64,000 nucleotides of DNA, from contig NC_013131.1 of NCBI RefSeq assembly GCF_000024025.1, forward strand, positions 558,001-622,000, read 5' to 3'. The stretch comes from Catenulispora acidiphila DSM 44928 (GTDB taxonomy: Bacteria > Actinomycetota > Actinomycetes > Streptomycetales > Catenulisporaceae). The notes below the pieces were generated by a model. It was given only the letters and a program-made list of their open reading frames with translations. It ran no database searches and was not told the origin of the DNA. Of this stretch, positions 35,867 to 44,878 are shown piece after piece. Position numbers and translations under genes: made by a program. Positions within the stretch are counted from its first letter, which is position 1. Every line of letters begins with the position of its first letter.

Positions 35867-36040
35867 ATGTTGCACCCTAAGAACGATGCCAAGCCCGGCC
35901 AAGCAACAGCCGTGACCGATAGCCGCGACACGCCCCTGGGCCGAGTCTCCGAGAGCGCAGCGAGTACCTTGTTCCGAATTGTGCGGGCCTGTGACGAGCC
36001 GCTGACGCCGCCCGTGGCCGCGTTCGACGCCTCGCTGTAG
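35867..36040 (+). CDS. fxsA: FxsA-type ribosomally made precursor peptide
   Basis: 57 residues from the ATG at 35867, seven bases behind GCTGGGAG. The sequence has a polar leader, a helical centre (ASTLFRIVRACDEPL) and the C-terminus PPVAAFDASL. Position (28 bp before fxsB), size and the C-terminal Phe a few residues from the end identify it as the substrate of the FxsB radical SAM enzyme. In the Fxs family the C-terminus is normally F-x-S-x-x and FxsB joins the Phe ring to the beta carbon of the Ser two residues on. Here the end is F-D-A-S-L, so the residue two after Phe is Ala and the Ser is one later. The cross-link partner is therefore uncertain. A longer in-frame start at 35783 exists but lacks an RBS. 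Confidence 0.8.
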   Translation: MLHPKNDAKPGQATAVTDSRDTPLGRVSESAASTLFRIVRACDEPLTPPVAAFDASL

Positions 36041-36068
36041 CCCGCCTCGCCATCCCTGCGCCGCTGTC

Positions 36069-38516
36069 GTGTCCGAGCAGATCGTATTTCCCTTCCGGCA
36101 GTTCATCCTGAAGGTCCATAGCCGCTGTGACCTGGCATGTAACCACTGTTACATGTACGAGGGCGCAGACCAGTCCTGGCAGGCGCGGCCCAAGGTGATG
36201 AGCCTGGAGACCGCGGAGCGGATCGGCGGCCGGATCGCCGACCACGCCCGGCGCCACGGCGTGGATTCGGTCCGGCTGATCCTGCACGGCGGAGAGCCCC
36301 TGCTTGCGGGCACCGAGCAGCTCGAAGGTATTATCCTCCGCCTGCGTAAAGTGCTGGACGGGATCACCGCAGATATCCGCGTCCACACCAATGCCGTCCG
36401 GCTGGACGCGAGATTCCTTGATCTTTTCGTCAAGCATGACGTGCGGGTAGGTGTTTCCCTTGATGGCGACCGGCTTGCGAATGATCGCCACCGCCTCTAC
36501 TCCGACGGCCGCACCAGCCATCCGCAAGTACGCGCAGCCTTGGCGCTTTTACGCCGCCCCGAGTATGAGCACCTCTATTCAGGGATCTTGTGCACCGTGG
36601 ACATCGCCAATGATGCCATCGCGGTGTATGAGGCATTGCTGGCCGAGAAGCCGCCGCGCATCGGATTGCTCCTGCCGCACGCCACCTGGGATATTCCGCC
36701 GCCGCGGCCGCTGGACCCGGGTACCGGCGCCCCGAGCGCCACCGCTTATGCCGACTGGCTGATCACGATCTTCGACCGGTGGCGGGCCGACGGACGCCCG
36801 ATGGGTATCCGCATCTTCGACTCGGTGTCGTCCACCTTGCACGGCGGACCGCCGCTTTCTGAAGCCTTGGGGCTGGCGCCGAGCGATCTCGTGGTGATCG
36901 AGACCGATGGCGAGATCGAGCAGCTGGACTCCCTCAAAGTCGCCTTCGACGGCGCGCCGAAAACCGGGCTCACCGTTGCCGACGACGATCTCGACCTGGC
37001 GCTGGCCCACCCTGGAATGCGGGCACGGCAGTCCGGACTGGCCGGGCTCTCCGAGCAGTGCCGGTCCTGCGAAGTGGTCGAGAGTTGCGGTGGCGGGCTG
37101 TTCCCACACCGGTACCAGAGCGATTCAGGCTTCGACAATCCTTCGGTCTACTGCGAGGATCTCAAGAAGCTGATCCTGCACATCGCGCAGAGCGACCGTC
37201 GCCGCGCCGACCACGGCCGCGACTCGGTGACCCGGCACCGCATCGCCGACGCCCAACTGGCCGAGCTGGCCTCGGGCTTCGGCGACGCGGCCGCCGTTAC
37301 CGCGCTGATGGACGTCCAGGCCAGCATCGCCCGTGGTCTGCTGGCGACGGTCGCCGAGCAGCTGGCGATGCGTGAATCGCCGGCCCGCACGGCGTGGAAC
37401 GCTCTGATCGAGCTCGACCGTGCACAGCCGACGGCGCTGGCCGCGGTGCTCGCCCAGCCCTACTTCCGGACCTGGGCGCACCGCGTCCTGAGCGCGGGAG
37501 TCCGGGATCACGACGCCCACCGCTTGAGCGCGCTCACCCTGGCGGTGGCGGTCCACGCCGGTAGTGAGCTGGAGCTCACGCTGCATGCCGAGCAGGGGGC
37601 GATCCACCTGCCCTGGCTGGGCACGCTCCGCGTCCCCGGCCCGAGTTCCTACGTCCGGGTGGCGACCACGGCACCGAACCGTCTGCTGATCGGTACCGGA
37701 CCGGACCGGTTCGCCGTCACGCTCGACGACGAAACTCCTGCAGGTTTGTGGGAGCCCATCAGAACCCTGCACTCCGAAGGCTTCGCGATCCTGCTGGACG
37801 ACGGCGACCCCGAACGTGACTGCTATGGCTGGCCGGCGACGTCCCGGCTGTCCGCCGCCGATCACGACCGCTGGCAGCAGTCGTTCGACGCGGCCTGGCG
37901 GTTGATCCTCGCCGATCACCCCGGCTACGCTCCCGGCCTAGCTGCCGGGCTGTCCACCGTCACGCCCTTGAGGCCGGCGCCTGCCGGCCGGGCGAAAAGC
38001 GCCACCGCACGACAAGCGCCCGGCGCAGTGGGCGCCGCGCTCCCGGACGCGCCCGAACTGCTCGCGCTCTTGCTGCTGCACGAGTTCCAGCATGTCAAAC
38101 TCGGCGCGGTGCTCGACGCCTACGACCTCTACGACGAGTCCGACCGCCGGAGGTACTATGCGCCGTGGCGGGACGACGCGCGTCCCATCGAGGGACTGTT
38201 GCAGGGGACATACGCGCACCTCGCCGTCACCGACTTCTGGCGCGTCCAACGGCTGCGCGCTGTCGGCGAAGCGGCCGAGACGGCGGAAGTGAACTTCGCC
38301 AGGTGGCGGCTGCACACCGCCGAGGCGATCGAAGTCCTGGCCGCATCGGGCTCGCTCACCGAGCTCGGCCAGCAGTTTACCGACAGCATGCGGGCGACCG
38401 TCGCTCCATGGCTGGACGAGCCGGTCAGCTCGCAGGCAGGGCAGGCGGCCCGCAGCTCCGCCGAACGGCACCTTGCGGCCTATCTCCGCCGTGCCGGCCA
38501 CGCTTCTGATGTCTGA
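36069..38516 (+). CDS. fxsB: FxsB cyclophane-forming radical SAM/SPASM enzyme fused to HExxH (2-oxoglutarate) hydroxylase domain
   Basis: 815 residues from a GTG. The radical SAM motif C-x3-C-x2-C is at Cys20, Cys24 and Cys27 (SRCDLACNHCY). The barrel includes LILHGGEPLL and VSLDGD. A SPASM region with auxiliary-cluster cysteines lies at about 330-370 (CRSCEVVESCGGG, FDNPSVYCEDL). The C-terminal half holds an HExxH motif (LLLHEFQHVKLG, about 671-675) and a later His (GLLQGTYAHLAV), the proposed metal ligands of the aKG-HExxH peptide beta-hydroxylase family. Fused enzymes of this kind have been reported to make a three-residue cyclophane and then beta-hydroxylate the peptide. It would act on FxsA in the cytoplasm. 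Its stop overlaps the AAC(3)-like start by 8 bp. Confidence 0.9.
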   Translation: MSEQIVFPFRQFILKVHSRCDLACNHCYMYEGADQSWQARPKVMSLETAERIGGRIADHARRHGVDSVRLILHGGEPLLAGTEQLEGIILRLRKVLDGITADIRVHTNAVRLDARFLDLFVKHDVRVGVSLDGDRLANDRHRLYSDGRTSHPQVRAALALLRRPEYEHLYSGILCTVDIANDAIAVYEALLAEKPPRIGLLLPHATWDIPPPRPLDPGTGAPSATAYADWLITIFDRWRADGRPMGIRIFDSVSSTLHGGPPLSEALGLAPSDLVVIETDGEIEQLDSLKVAFDGAPKTGLTVADDDLDLALAHPGMRARQSGLAGLSEQCRSCEVVESCGGGLFPHRYQSDSGFDNPSVYCEDLKKLILHIAQSDRRRADHGRDSVTRHRIADAQLAELASGFGDAAAVTALMDVQASIARGLLATVAEQLAMRESPARTAWNALIELDRAQPTALAAVLAQPYFRTWAHRVLSAGVRDHDAHRLSALTLAVAVHAGSELELTLHAEQGAIHLPWLGTLRVPGPSSYVRVATTAPNRLLIGTGPDRFAVTLDDETPAGLWEPIRTLHSEGFAILLDDGDPERDCYGWPATSRLSAADHDRWQQSFDAAWRLILADHPGYAPGLAAGLSTVTPLRPAPAGRAKSATARQAPGAVGAALPDAPELLALLLLHEFQHVKLGAVLDAYDLYDESDRRRYYAPWRDDARPIEGLLQGTYAHLAVTDFWRVQRLRAVGEAAETAEVNFARWRLHTAEAIEVLAASGSLTELGQQFTDSMRATVAPWLDEPVSSQAGQAARSSAERHLAAYLRRAGHASDV

Positions 38517-39360
38517 TTCCCTGGAAGCCACGCATCACGCGCCGATCGTGCGATCCCGACAGCAGCCGTGTTCCCGGCAGCAGCTCGCCGAGGACCTCGT
38601 CCGCCTCGGACTCCAGAGCGGCACGGACGCCCTTATCAACTCCTCGCTGCGGGCGATCGGCCCGGTGGACGGCGGAGCGGCCACGGTCCTCGCGGCCTTA
38701 CGCGCGGTGCTCGGCCCCCGGGCGACCGTCGTCGTACCCTCGCAGACGCCCGCCAACTCCGCCACGTCCAGCGCGCACCGCGAGGCGGTGGCCGGCATGA
38801 CGGCGGTGGAGATCGCCGGGTACCGGGAACGCTTTCCCCCCTTCGACCCGGCCCGCACCCCGTCAGCGGGCATGGGGGCGTTCGCCGAACACGTCCGGCT
38901 TCAGCCCGGAGCGTGCCGCAGCGGCCATCCGACGAGTTCGTTCGCCGCGCTCGGCCCGGCCGCCGAGCGCATCACGGCCCTGCATCCGCTGCACAGCCAC
39001 CTCGGGCCCGAGTCGCCGCTGGGAGCGCTGGCCGAATCCGGGGCTCAGGTGCTGTTGCTGGGCGTGGGCTTCGCCAAGTGCACGGCGTTCCACCTGGCAG
39101 AGTACCGCGTGCGCCCCGAGACCCGGACGTACTCCAGCAAGCTGGCCGACCTCAGCCGGCCCGGAGGCGGCGGCCGCTGGATCGAGTACCGGGCGATCCG
39201 GCTCGACGCTTCCGACTTCGACCGGCTCGGCGCTGACCTGGCCGCCTCCCGGTCCTGGGTACGCAACGGCACGGTCGGCGCGGCGCCCTCGGCGTGCTTC
39301 CCCCTGGCCTCAGCGGTTCGGTTCGCGGAACAGTGGCTTTCGGAGCACCGACCCGGCTGA
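38509..39360 (+). CDS. AAC(3)-family (antibiotic N-acetyltransferase fold) protein of the Fxs cluster
   Basis: 283 residues from the ATG at 38509, inside the end of fxsB (ATGTCTGA overlap). It has the AAC(3) hallmarks: LINSSLRAIGPVDGGAATVL, LGPRATVVVPSQT, FDPARTPSAGMGAFAE, SSFAALGPAA near the acetyl-CoA/aminoglycoside site, and VLLLGVGFAKCTAFHLAE. Length and motifs are complete. In this setting its likely substrate is the modified Fxs peptide or its N-terminus rather than an aminoglycoside; that is inference from tight coupling to fxsB and from the known occurrence of AAC(3)-like proteins in Fxs loci. Confidence 0.85.
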   Translation: MSDSLEATHHAPIVRSRQQPCSRQQLAEDLVRLGLQSGTDALINSSLRAIGPVDGGAATVLAALRAVLGPRATVVVPSQTPANSATSSAHREAVAGMTAVEIAGYRERFPPFDPARTPSAGMGAFAEHVRLQPGACRSGHPTSSFAALGPAAERITALHPLHSHLGPESPLGALAESGAQVLLLGVGFAKCTAFHLAEYRVRPETRTYSSKLADLSRPGGGGRWIEYRAIRLDASDFDRLGADLAASRSWVRNGTVGAAPSACFPLASAVRFAEQWLSEHRPG

Positions 39361-39480
39361 CGGTACCCCTGTATCAGAATCCTCATTTAAAGCGCGGATC
39401 CGCTTCTCGCGCCTACCGTGCGCAGTTATAGTGAGCCTCTGAGTGCCCGTCAGGTCATCGACCAGCAGGGGAGTGCACGG

Positions 39481-40845
39481 ATGAGCCCGTCGGGCCCCGG
39501 GGAAGCGGAATCGCCGCGGTACTCCGAATACGGCTCCTGCTTCTTCCTGAGCTACGCGCACACCCCGCGCGTCTTCGACGACGGCCCCGACCTCAACTAC
39601 TGGGTCCGCCAGTTCTTCCGCGACCTGTGCAACGAGCTCGTGAGCTGCGATCCGACCACCTGGCATCGGCCGACCGGGCCGCCGGGCTTCATGGACGACG
39701 CCATCCCCGAGGGCGCCCTGTGGCGCCGGGTCCTGGCCCGGGAACTCGCCACCTGCCGCGTGTTCGTGCCCTTGTACCATCGCTCCTACTTCTCCAGCGT
39801 CAACTGTGGCAAGGAATGGGCGGTCTTCCGCGCCCGGCAGATGGCGCAATTGGCCCAGACCGGCGTGCCGAACGAGGCGATCCTGCCGGTGGTCTGGAAG
39901 CCGCCGCGATCGGAGGATCTGCCGGAGTTCGCCTCGGCGCTGCAGATGTCCCGGCTGAGCGTCAGCGACGCCTACTTCGAGCGCGGTCTGTACGAGCTGA
40001 TCCGGCTGGACCGCGACCGTGAGTACACCAACGTCGTACTGCGGTTCGCCGAGTGGCTGGACGAGACGGCCCGCACCTGCGCACCGCCGCTCGGCCCGCT
40101 GGCCGACTACGAGCTGGTCCGGCCGTTGTTCCCGACCGACGACAGCGGGAAGGGCGCCGACCGCCGGTTCCGGATCACCGTCGCCGCCCCCGATGAGAAG
40201 AGCGCGCCCCCGGGCCGCAGCCGTGACTACTACGGGCCGCAGCCCGAGGACTGGCGCCCGTATTACCCCGACTCCACCGTGCCGTTGGCCCGGCGGGCCG
40301 AGGACGTGGCCCGCGGCCTGGGCTACACCCCGGTCGTCAGTGCCCTGACCCGCCACTCCCCGGAGATGCGGCCGCGTCCGAGAAACCCGGCGGCGGGCGC
40401 GGGAGCCATCCCGGACGCGCCAGGTGTGCTGCTCGTAGACCCGTGGATCGCGCACACCCCGGACTCCGGCAGCGTCGCCGAGGTCGACCGGTGCCACAAG
40501 GACTGGATCCGGGTGCTGGTGCCATGGAGCGGAACCGACCGGCAGACTGCCGAGCAGGCCGCCACATTGCGGTCGCTCCTGGAGGGTGTGATGCCGTGGA
40601 GCATGGAGGAGTGGCACCGTACGGCCTCGGCCGCCACCCGCGAGCTGGCGAGCGTCGCGGACTTCGGCCACGCGATGCCCGATGTGATGGAGCGCGCCTG
40701 GCGGCGCTATCTGCGGGCGGTCCGGCCGGCCGGGTCCGGCGGGCGCGAGTTCCCGTCGCGGCCACGCCTGCGGGACGGTCCTGACGCTGACGCTGACGCT
40801 GACGGGGACGCGGGAGCGAGCACAGACGACGGTACCGAGGACTGA
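39481..40845 (+). CDS. fxsC: FxsC TIR-like protein
   Basis: 454 residues from the ATG at 39481, behind GGGGAG. An N-terminal TIR-like domain (SCFFLSYAHTPRVFDDG, FFRDLCNEL, CRVFVPLYHRSYFSSVNCG, KEWAVFRAR) is followed by the FxsC C-terminal domain (RRFRITVAAPDE, DWRPYYPD, GVLLVDPWIAH, VLVPWSGTD) and a charged Asp/Ala-rich tail. A TATAGT at 39427-39432 may be the -10 of a separate promoter. The protein is the local partner of FxsT, 22 bp downstream. Fxs TIR proteins are of unknown activity; the NADase catalytic Glu cannot be placed with confidence. A paralogue lies at 10.2-11.4 kb. Confidence 0.88.
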   Translation: MSPSGPGEAESPRYSEYGSCFFLSYAHTPRVFDDGPDLNYWVRQFFRDLCNELVSCDPTTWHRPTGPPGFMDDAIPEGALWRRVLARELATCRVFVPLYHRSYFSSVNCGKEWAVFRARQMAQLAQTGVPNEAILPVVWKPPRSEDLPEFASALQMSRLSVSDAYFERGLYELIRLDRDREYTNVVLRFAEWLDETARTCAPPLGPLADYELVRPLFPTDDSGKGADRRFRITVAAPDEKSAPPGRSRDYYGPQPEDWRPYYPDSTVPLARRAEDVARGLGYTPVVSALTRHSPEMRPRPRNPAAGAGAIPDAPGVLLVDPWIAHTPDSGSVAEVDRCHKDWIRVLVPWSGTDRQTAEQAATLRSLLEGVMPWSMEEWHRTASAATRELASVADFGHAMPDVMERAWRRYLRAVRPAGSGGREFPSRPRLRDGPDADADADGDAGASTDDGTED

Positions 40846-40867
40846 TGATCGCAGGAGGGGGATCGCG

Positions 40868-43800
40868 ATGCCGGAGCGCGAAGGCCGGGTGTTGACCTTC
40901 TACTCGTACAAGGGCGGATGCGGCCGTACGATGGCGCTGGCGAATACTGCCTGGATCCTCGCCGCGAACGGCCGGAGAGTCGCGGTCATCGACTGGGACC
41001 TGGAATCTCCGGGACTGCACCGTTACTTCCCGGCCCCGGTCCTGGACCCGACCGCGCTCAATGGGAACCTCGGCGTGATCGACATGGTCCGCGACTTCGA
41101 GTGGGCCGCGAGCCGCGACGAGGTGCCGGACCCGGCACAGTGGTACATGGACAATGCCCGGATCCGGGATCTGGCCATCAGTCTGCGCTGGCCGTTCCCG
41201 GGCGGCGGTTGCATCCACTTCGTGTCCGCCGGCTTGCAGAACCGGGCGTACTCGGCCGCGGTGGGGAGTCTGGACTGGGACAGGTTCTACGCCGACCTCG
41301 GCGGCGGCCGGCTGTTCGACGCGATGCGCCGCGACATGATCGAGAACTACGACTACACGCTCATCGACAGCCGCACCGGCTTCAGCGACGTGGCCGACAT
41401 CTGCACTATCCACCTGCCGGACGTGCTCGTCGACTGCTTCACCCTCAACAACCAGAGTATCGAAGGCGCCGCCAAGGTAGCGCGCTCGGTCCACGAGCAC
41501 AATCGGCGGCGGGCCATCAGGATCCTGCCGGTACCGATGCGCGTGGACGACGGCGAGAAGGAGAAGGCCGACGCCGGGCGCGCCGCGGCCCGGGCCCGCT
41601 TCGAAGGCTTCCCGCAGGTCGACGACCCGGCCGACGCGGTCCGCTATTGGGGCGCCGTCGAAATCCCCTATCGGCCGTTCTACGCTTATGAGGAGACTCT
41701 CGCCGTCTTCGGCGACTCCCCGGGCCTGACCACCTCGCTGTTGGCCGCCTACGAGCGGCTTACCGGCGAGCTCACCGGCGGCACCGTCACCTCGCTCCCG
41801 CCGATCGACGACACGCGGCGGATCAGCATCCTCGACATCGTGACCCGCCGGCGCGAGACGGTGCCGGAGGAGGTCACCGTCGCCTACATCGCCGAGGACC
41901 GGATGTGGGCCGACTGGACCGCCGGGGTTCTGCGGCGCTCCGGGGTCGGTGCCTCGGTGCGGGTCCTGACGCCCGGCATCGTCACTCTGCCGGCCGACGG
42001 CCAGCGCCGCCGGGTGCTCGCGATCGCCTCGACGGACTTCGCCGGCTCCGGGCACGCCCTGGCGGCAGCCCGCACCCTGGCAGGCCCCGAGCAGCTGACG
42101 GCGGTCCTGGTGTCGGAGCCGCGGGCCGACGACCGGTTGGGCGGGCTGCCGTCGGTGGACCTGCACGGCCTGCCCGAGGGTCCGGCCACCGCCCGGCTGC
42201 TGCGCGCGCTCGGCAAGACCGATGCCGAGGCCGTCGTAAGCGGCGTCACGGGGGAACAGACCGGCGGCGCCCGTTTCCCGGCCGCCACCCCGCGGGTGTG
42301 GAGCGCACCCGGCCGCAACGCCACGTTCACCGGCCGCGACGCGATGCTGGAGAAGCTGCGCGACGGGATCGTCGGCAGCTCCTCGGCGGTGATCCTGCCG
42401 CTGGCACTGCACGGGCTCGGTGGTGTCGGCAAGACCCAGCTGGCCCTGGAGTACGCTCACCGCTTCAAGGCCGACTACGACCTGGTCTGGTGGATCGAGG
42501 CCGAGCAGCCGGACTTCATCGACACCTCGCTGGCCGACCTCGCGATCCGGCTGGGCCTGCGCGGCGGCGACAACGTCCCGGAGGCCGCCGAGGCGGCGCG
42601 CGAGGCGCTGCGCCGCGGCACGCCGTACAACCGCTGGCTCGTCGTGTACGACAACGCGTTGGAGCCGGAGGTGCTGACGCCGTATCTGCCGGACTTGCCC
42701 GGCGACGGGACCGGCCACATCCTGATCACCTCGCGCATCCAGTCCTGGTCGCGGGTGGCCAACTCGCTCGAGGTGGACGTCTTCACGCCGGAAGAGAGCG
42801 TCAGACACCTGACGCGCGCCGTGCCGGGCCTGGCGCAGGCCGACGCCGCGGCCATCGCCGAACTCGTCGACAACCTGCCCCTGGCCGTCGAGAGCGCGGC
42901 GTCCTGGCTGGCGACGACCGGCACGCCGGTGGCGACGTACCTGGAGTCGCTGGCCGAGGAGACGACGCGGGTGCTGTCGCTCGGCCGCCCCGAGACGTAT
43001 CCGGTGTCGCTGGCCGTGACCTGGAACCTGGCTCTGCAACGCCTGCGCGAGCGGGAGCCGGCGGCGACCCGCCTGCTGGAGCTGGCGGCGTTCATGAACC
43101 CCGACGGCATCGCCATGGACTTGGTGCAGTCCGACGAGATGGTCATCGCCCTGCACCCGTTCAACGAGTTCGTGACCGAGCGCATGGTGATCGGGAACGT
43201 GGTGCGCGAGATCGTCGTGCTGTCCCTGATCAAGGTGGACCCGAACACCAACGCGCTGCGTATGCACCGCCTGGTGCAGGAGGCCGTTAAGGCGACGCTG
43301 GATGACGGGAGCGCCCAAGAGACCATCCACGAGGTGCACCGCATCCTGGCCGGCGCCCGGCCGCAGTTCGGCGACACCGACAACCCGGAGAACTGGCCGC
43401 GCTACCAGATCATCTGGCCGCACCTGTCGCCGTCACGCGCCATCGACTGCGAGGAGGAGCCGGTGCGCCAGCTCCTCATCGACCGCGTGCGCTTCCTGTG
43501 GAAGACCGGCGACTACGCACACGCTCTGGATTTCGGCCGCACCCTGGAGAAGCGCTGGGCCGAGCGGATCGAGGACTACGGCTCGGAGAGCACGGCCGGG
43601 CTCGCGCTCAACCGGCAGTTCCTCAACCTGCGTTGCCAGCTGGCCACGGTGCTGCGGCTGCGCGGCGAGTTCCGGTGGGCCTACGACCTGGACGTCGAGG
43701 TGCTGGCCGAGCAGCAGCGGGTGCTGCCGCCGCGCCACCCGCACACCCTGCTCACCGCGATCGGCCTGGCCGCGGACCTGCGCGGCCTGGGCCGGTTCGA

Positions 43801-44812
43801 CGACGCGCTGGAGATGGACAAGGCCACCTACGCGGACCACAAGCAGGCCTTCTGGGAAGATCATCCGCGAGCCCTGCTGTCGGCCCACAACCTCGCGGTC
43901 TCCTACCGCCTGGTCGGCGACTTCGCCCAGGCCCGGGCGATCGATCAGGACACCCTGAACCGCCGCAAGGCGGTGCTCGGCGACCGGCACCCGGCGGCGC
44001 TGTTCTCGGCCGCGCACCTGGCGCGCGACCTGCGCGAGACCGGGCACTTCGAGGTCTCGGTCGAACTGCTGCGCTCGACCCTGGCCGACTACCGCGACGT
44101 GGTCGGCGAGAACGCCCCGGAAACCCTGCGCACCGCCAAGAGCCTCGCCGTCTCGCTGCGTAAGGCCGACCACCTGGAGGAGGCGCTGGCCCTGAGCCGC
44201 GACACGTACGAGCACTATCTCGCCGACTACGCGCCCCACAACCCGGATGTGCTGGCCTGCGCGGTAAACCTGGCCGCCGACTTCGCGGCCACCGGCGATG
44301 CCCGGTCCGCAGTCAAGATCATGGACGAGACGCTGCGGGCCTACCGCGAGAACCTGGGACGGGACCACCCCTACACCCTGGTCTCGCTGAACAACCTCGG
44401 CGCCTTCACCCGCCAGGCCGGGATACCCGACCGGGCCCGTAGGCACATCAAGGCGGCGCACGGCGGTTTCGACGCCTGGCTCGGGCCGGAGCACCCCTAC
44501 ACTCTGGCCGCCGCCGCGAACCTGACGAACAGTATGGTCGACGCCGGCGAACTCGAGGAGGCCGAGACCATGGAGCTCGCGGCGGCCGGGATCTTCGAAG
44601 CGACGCTGGGGGCGGACCACCCTGACACGCTCGCTGTCTCGGCCAACCGAGTGGCGACGCTGAAGGCGATGGCGCGCGAGGCCGAAGCCAACACGCTGCG
44701 GGCCGGGGTCATGGCCGCCCTGGAACGCACCCTCGGTGCGGAGCACGGCATCACGCGGGCCTTGGCCGAGGGGCGGCGGCTGGACTTCGATCTGGAACCG
44801 CAGCCGACCTGA
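40868..44812 (+). CDS. fxsT: FxsT: KGGCGR ATPase / TIR-like / NB-ARC / TPR protein
   Basis: 1314 residues, with the strong ribosome binding site AGGAGGGGG at 40854-40862. Domain order: a MinD-like ATPase (1-290; SYKGGCGRTMALANTAW, DWDLESPGLHRYF, YTLIDSRTGFSD); a TIR_2-like region (about 325-450; VTVAYIAEDRMWADWTAGVL); an NB-ARC STAND NTPase (about 500-800; LHGLGGVGKTQLALEYA, WLVVYDNA, HILITSR, LPLAVESAASWLA); and a long C-terminal array of about ten TPR_12-type repeats (LGRDHPYTLVSLNNLGAF and similar, about 870-1310). This is the standard Fxs-system TPR protein. It should sense a peptide or protein ligand through the TPR arm and switch through NB-ARC. It is the last gene of the Fxs operon. 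Confidence 0.92.
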   Translation: MPEREGRVLTFYSYKGGCGRTMALANTAWILAANGRRVAVIDWDLESPGLHRYFPAPVLDPTALNGNLGVIDMVRDFEWAASRDEVPDPAQWYMDNARIRDLAISLRWPFPGGGCIHFVSAGLQNRAYSAAVGSLDWDRFYADLGGGRLFDAMRRDMIENYDYTLIDSRTGFSDVADICTIHLPDVLVDCFTLNNQSIEGAAKVARSVHEHNRRRAIRILPVPMRVDDGEKEKADAGRAAARARFEGFPQVDDPADAVRYWGAVEIPYRPFYAYEETLAVFGDSPGLTTSLLAAYERLTGELTGGTVTSLPPIDDTRRISILDIVTRRRETVPEEVTVAYIAEDRMWADWTAGVLRRSGVGASVRVLTPGIVTLPADGQRRRVLAIASTDFAGSGHALAAARTLAGPEQLTAVLVSEPRADDRLGGLPSVDLHGLPEGPATARLLRALGKTDAEAVVSGVTGEQTGGARFPAATPRVWSAPGRNATFTGRDAMLEKLRDGIVGSSSAVILPLALHGLGGVGKTQLALEYAHRFKADYDLVWWIEAEQPDFIDTSLADLAIRLGLRGGDNVPEAAEAAREALRRGTPYNRWLVVYDNALEPEVLTPYLPDLPGDGTGHILITSRIQSWSRVANSLEVDVFTPEESVRHLTRAVPGLAQADAAAIAELVDNLPLAVESAASWLATTGTPVATYLESLAEETTRVLSLGRPETYPVSLAVTWNLALQRLREREPAATRLLELAAFMNPDGIAMDLVQSDEMVIALHPFNEFVTERMVIGNVVREIVVLSLIKVDPNTNALRMHRLVQEAVKATLDDGSAQETIHEVHRILAGARPQFGDTDNPENWPRYQIIWPHLSPSRAIDCEEEPVRQLLIDRVRFLWKTGDYAHALDFGRTLEKRWAERIEDYGSESTAGLALNRQFLNLRCQLATVLRLRGEFRWAYDLDVEVLAEQQRVLPPRHPHTLLTAIGLAADLRGLGRFDDALEMDKATYADHKQAFWEDHPRALLSAHNLAVSYRLVGDFAQARAIDQDTLNRRKAVLGDRHPAALFSAAHLARDLRETGHFEVSVELLRSTLADYRDVVGENAPETLRTAKSLAVSLRKADHLEEALALSRDTYEHYLADYAPHNPDVLACAVNLAADFAATGDARSAVKIMDETLRAYRENLGRDHPYTLVSLNNLGAFTRQAGIPDRARRHIKAAHGGFDAWLGPEHPYTLAAAANLTNSMVDAGELEEAETMELAAAGIFEATLGADHPDTLAVSANRVATLKAMAREAEANTLRAGVMAALERTLGAEHGITRALAEGRRLDFDLEPQPT

Positions 44813-44878
44813 GTCAGTGTTCTCTCAACACTGCTTGTCAGCCCTCCGGGGACGCGGCGAACACTGCAGGCTGGCCAG

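Noticed and set aside
38509-39360. Aminoglycoside resistance gene
   Set aside because: The fold is AAC(3) but the gene is coupled to fxsB; calling it a resistance determinant would go beyond the sequence.
43433-44746. 437-codon minus-strand frame opposite fxsT
   Set aside because: Antisense shadow of the TPR region; no motifs.
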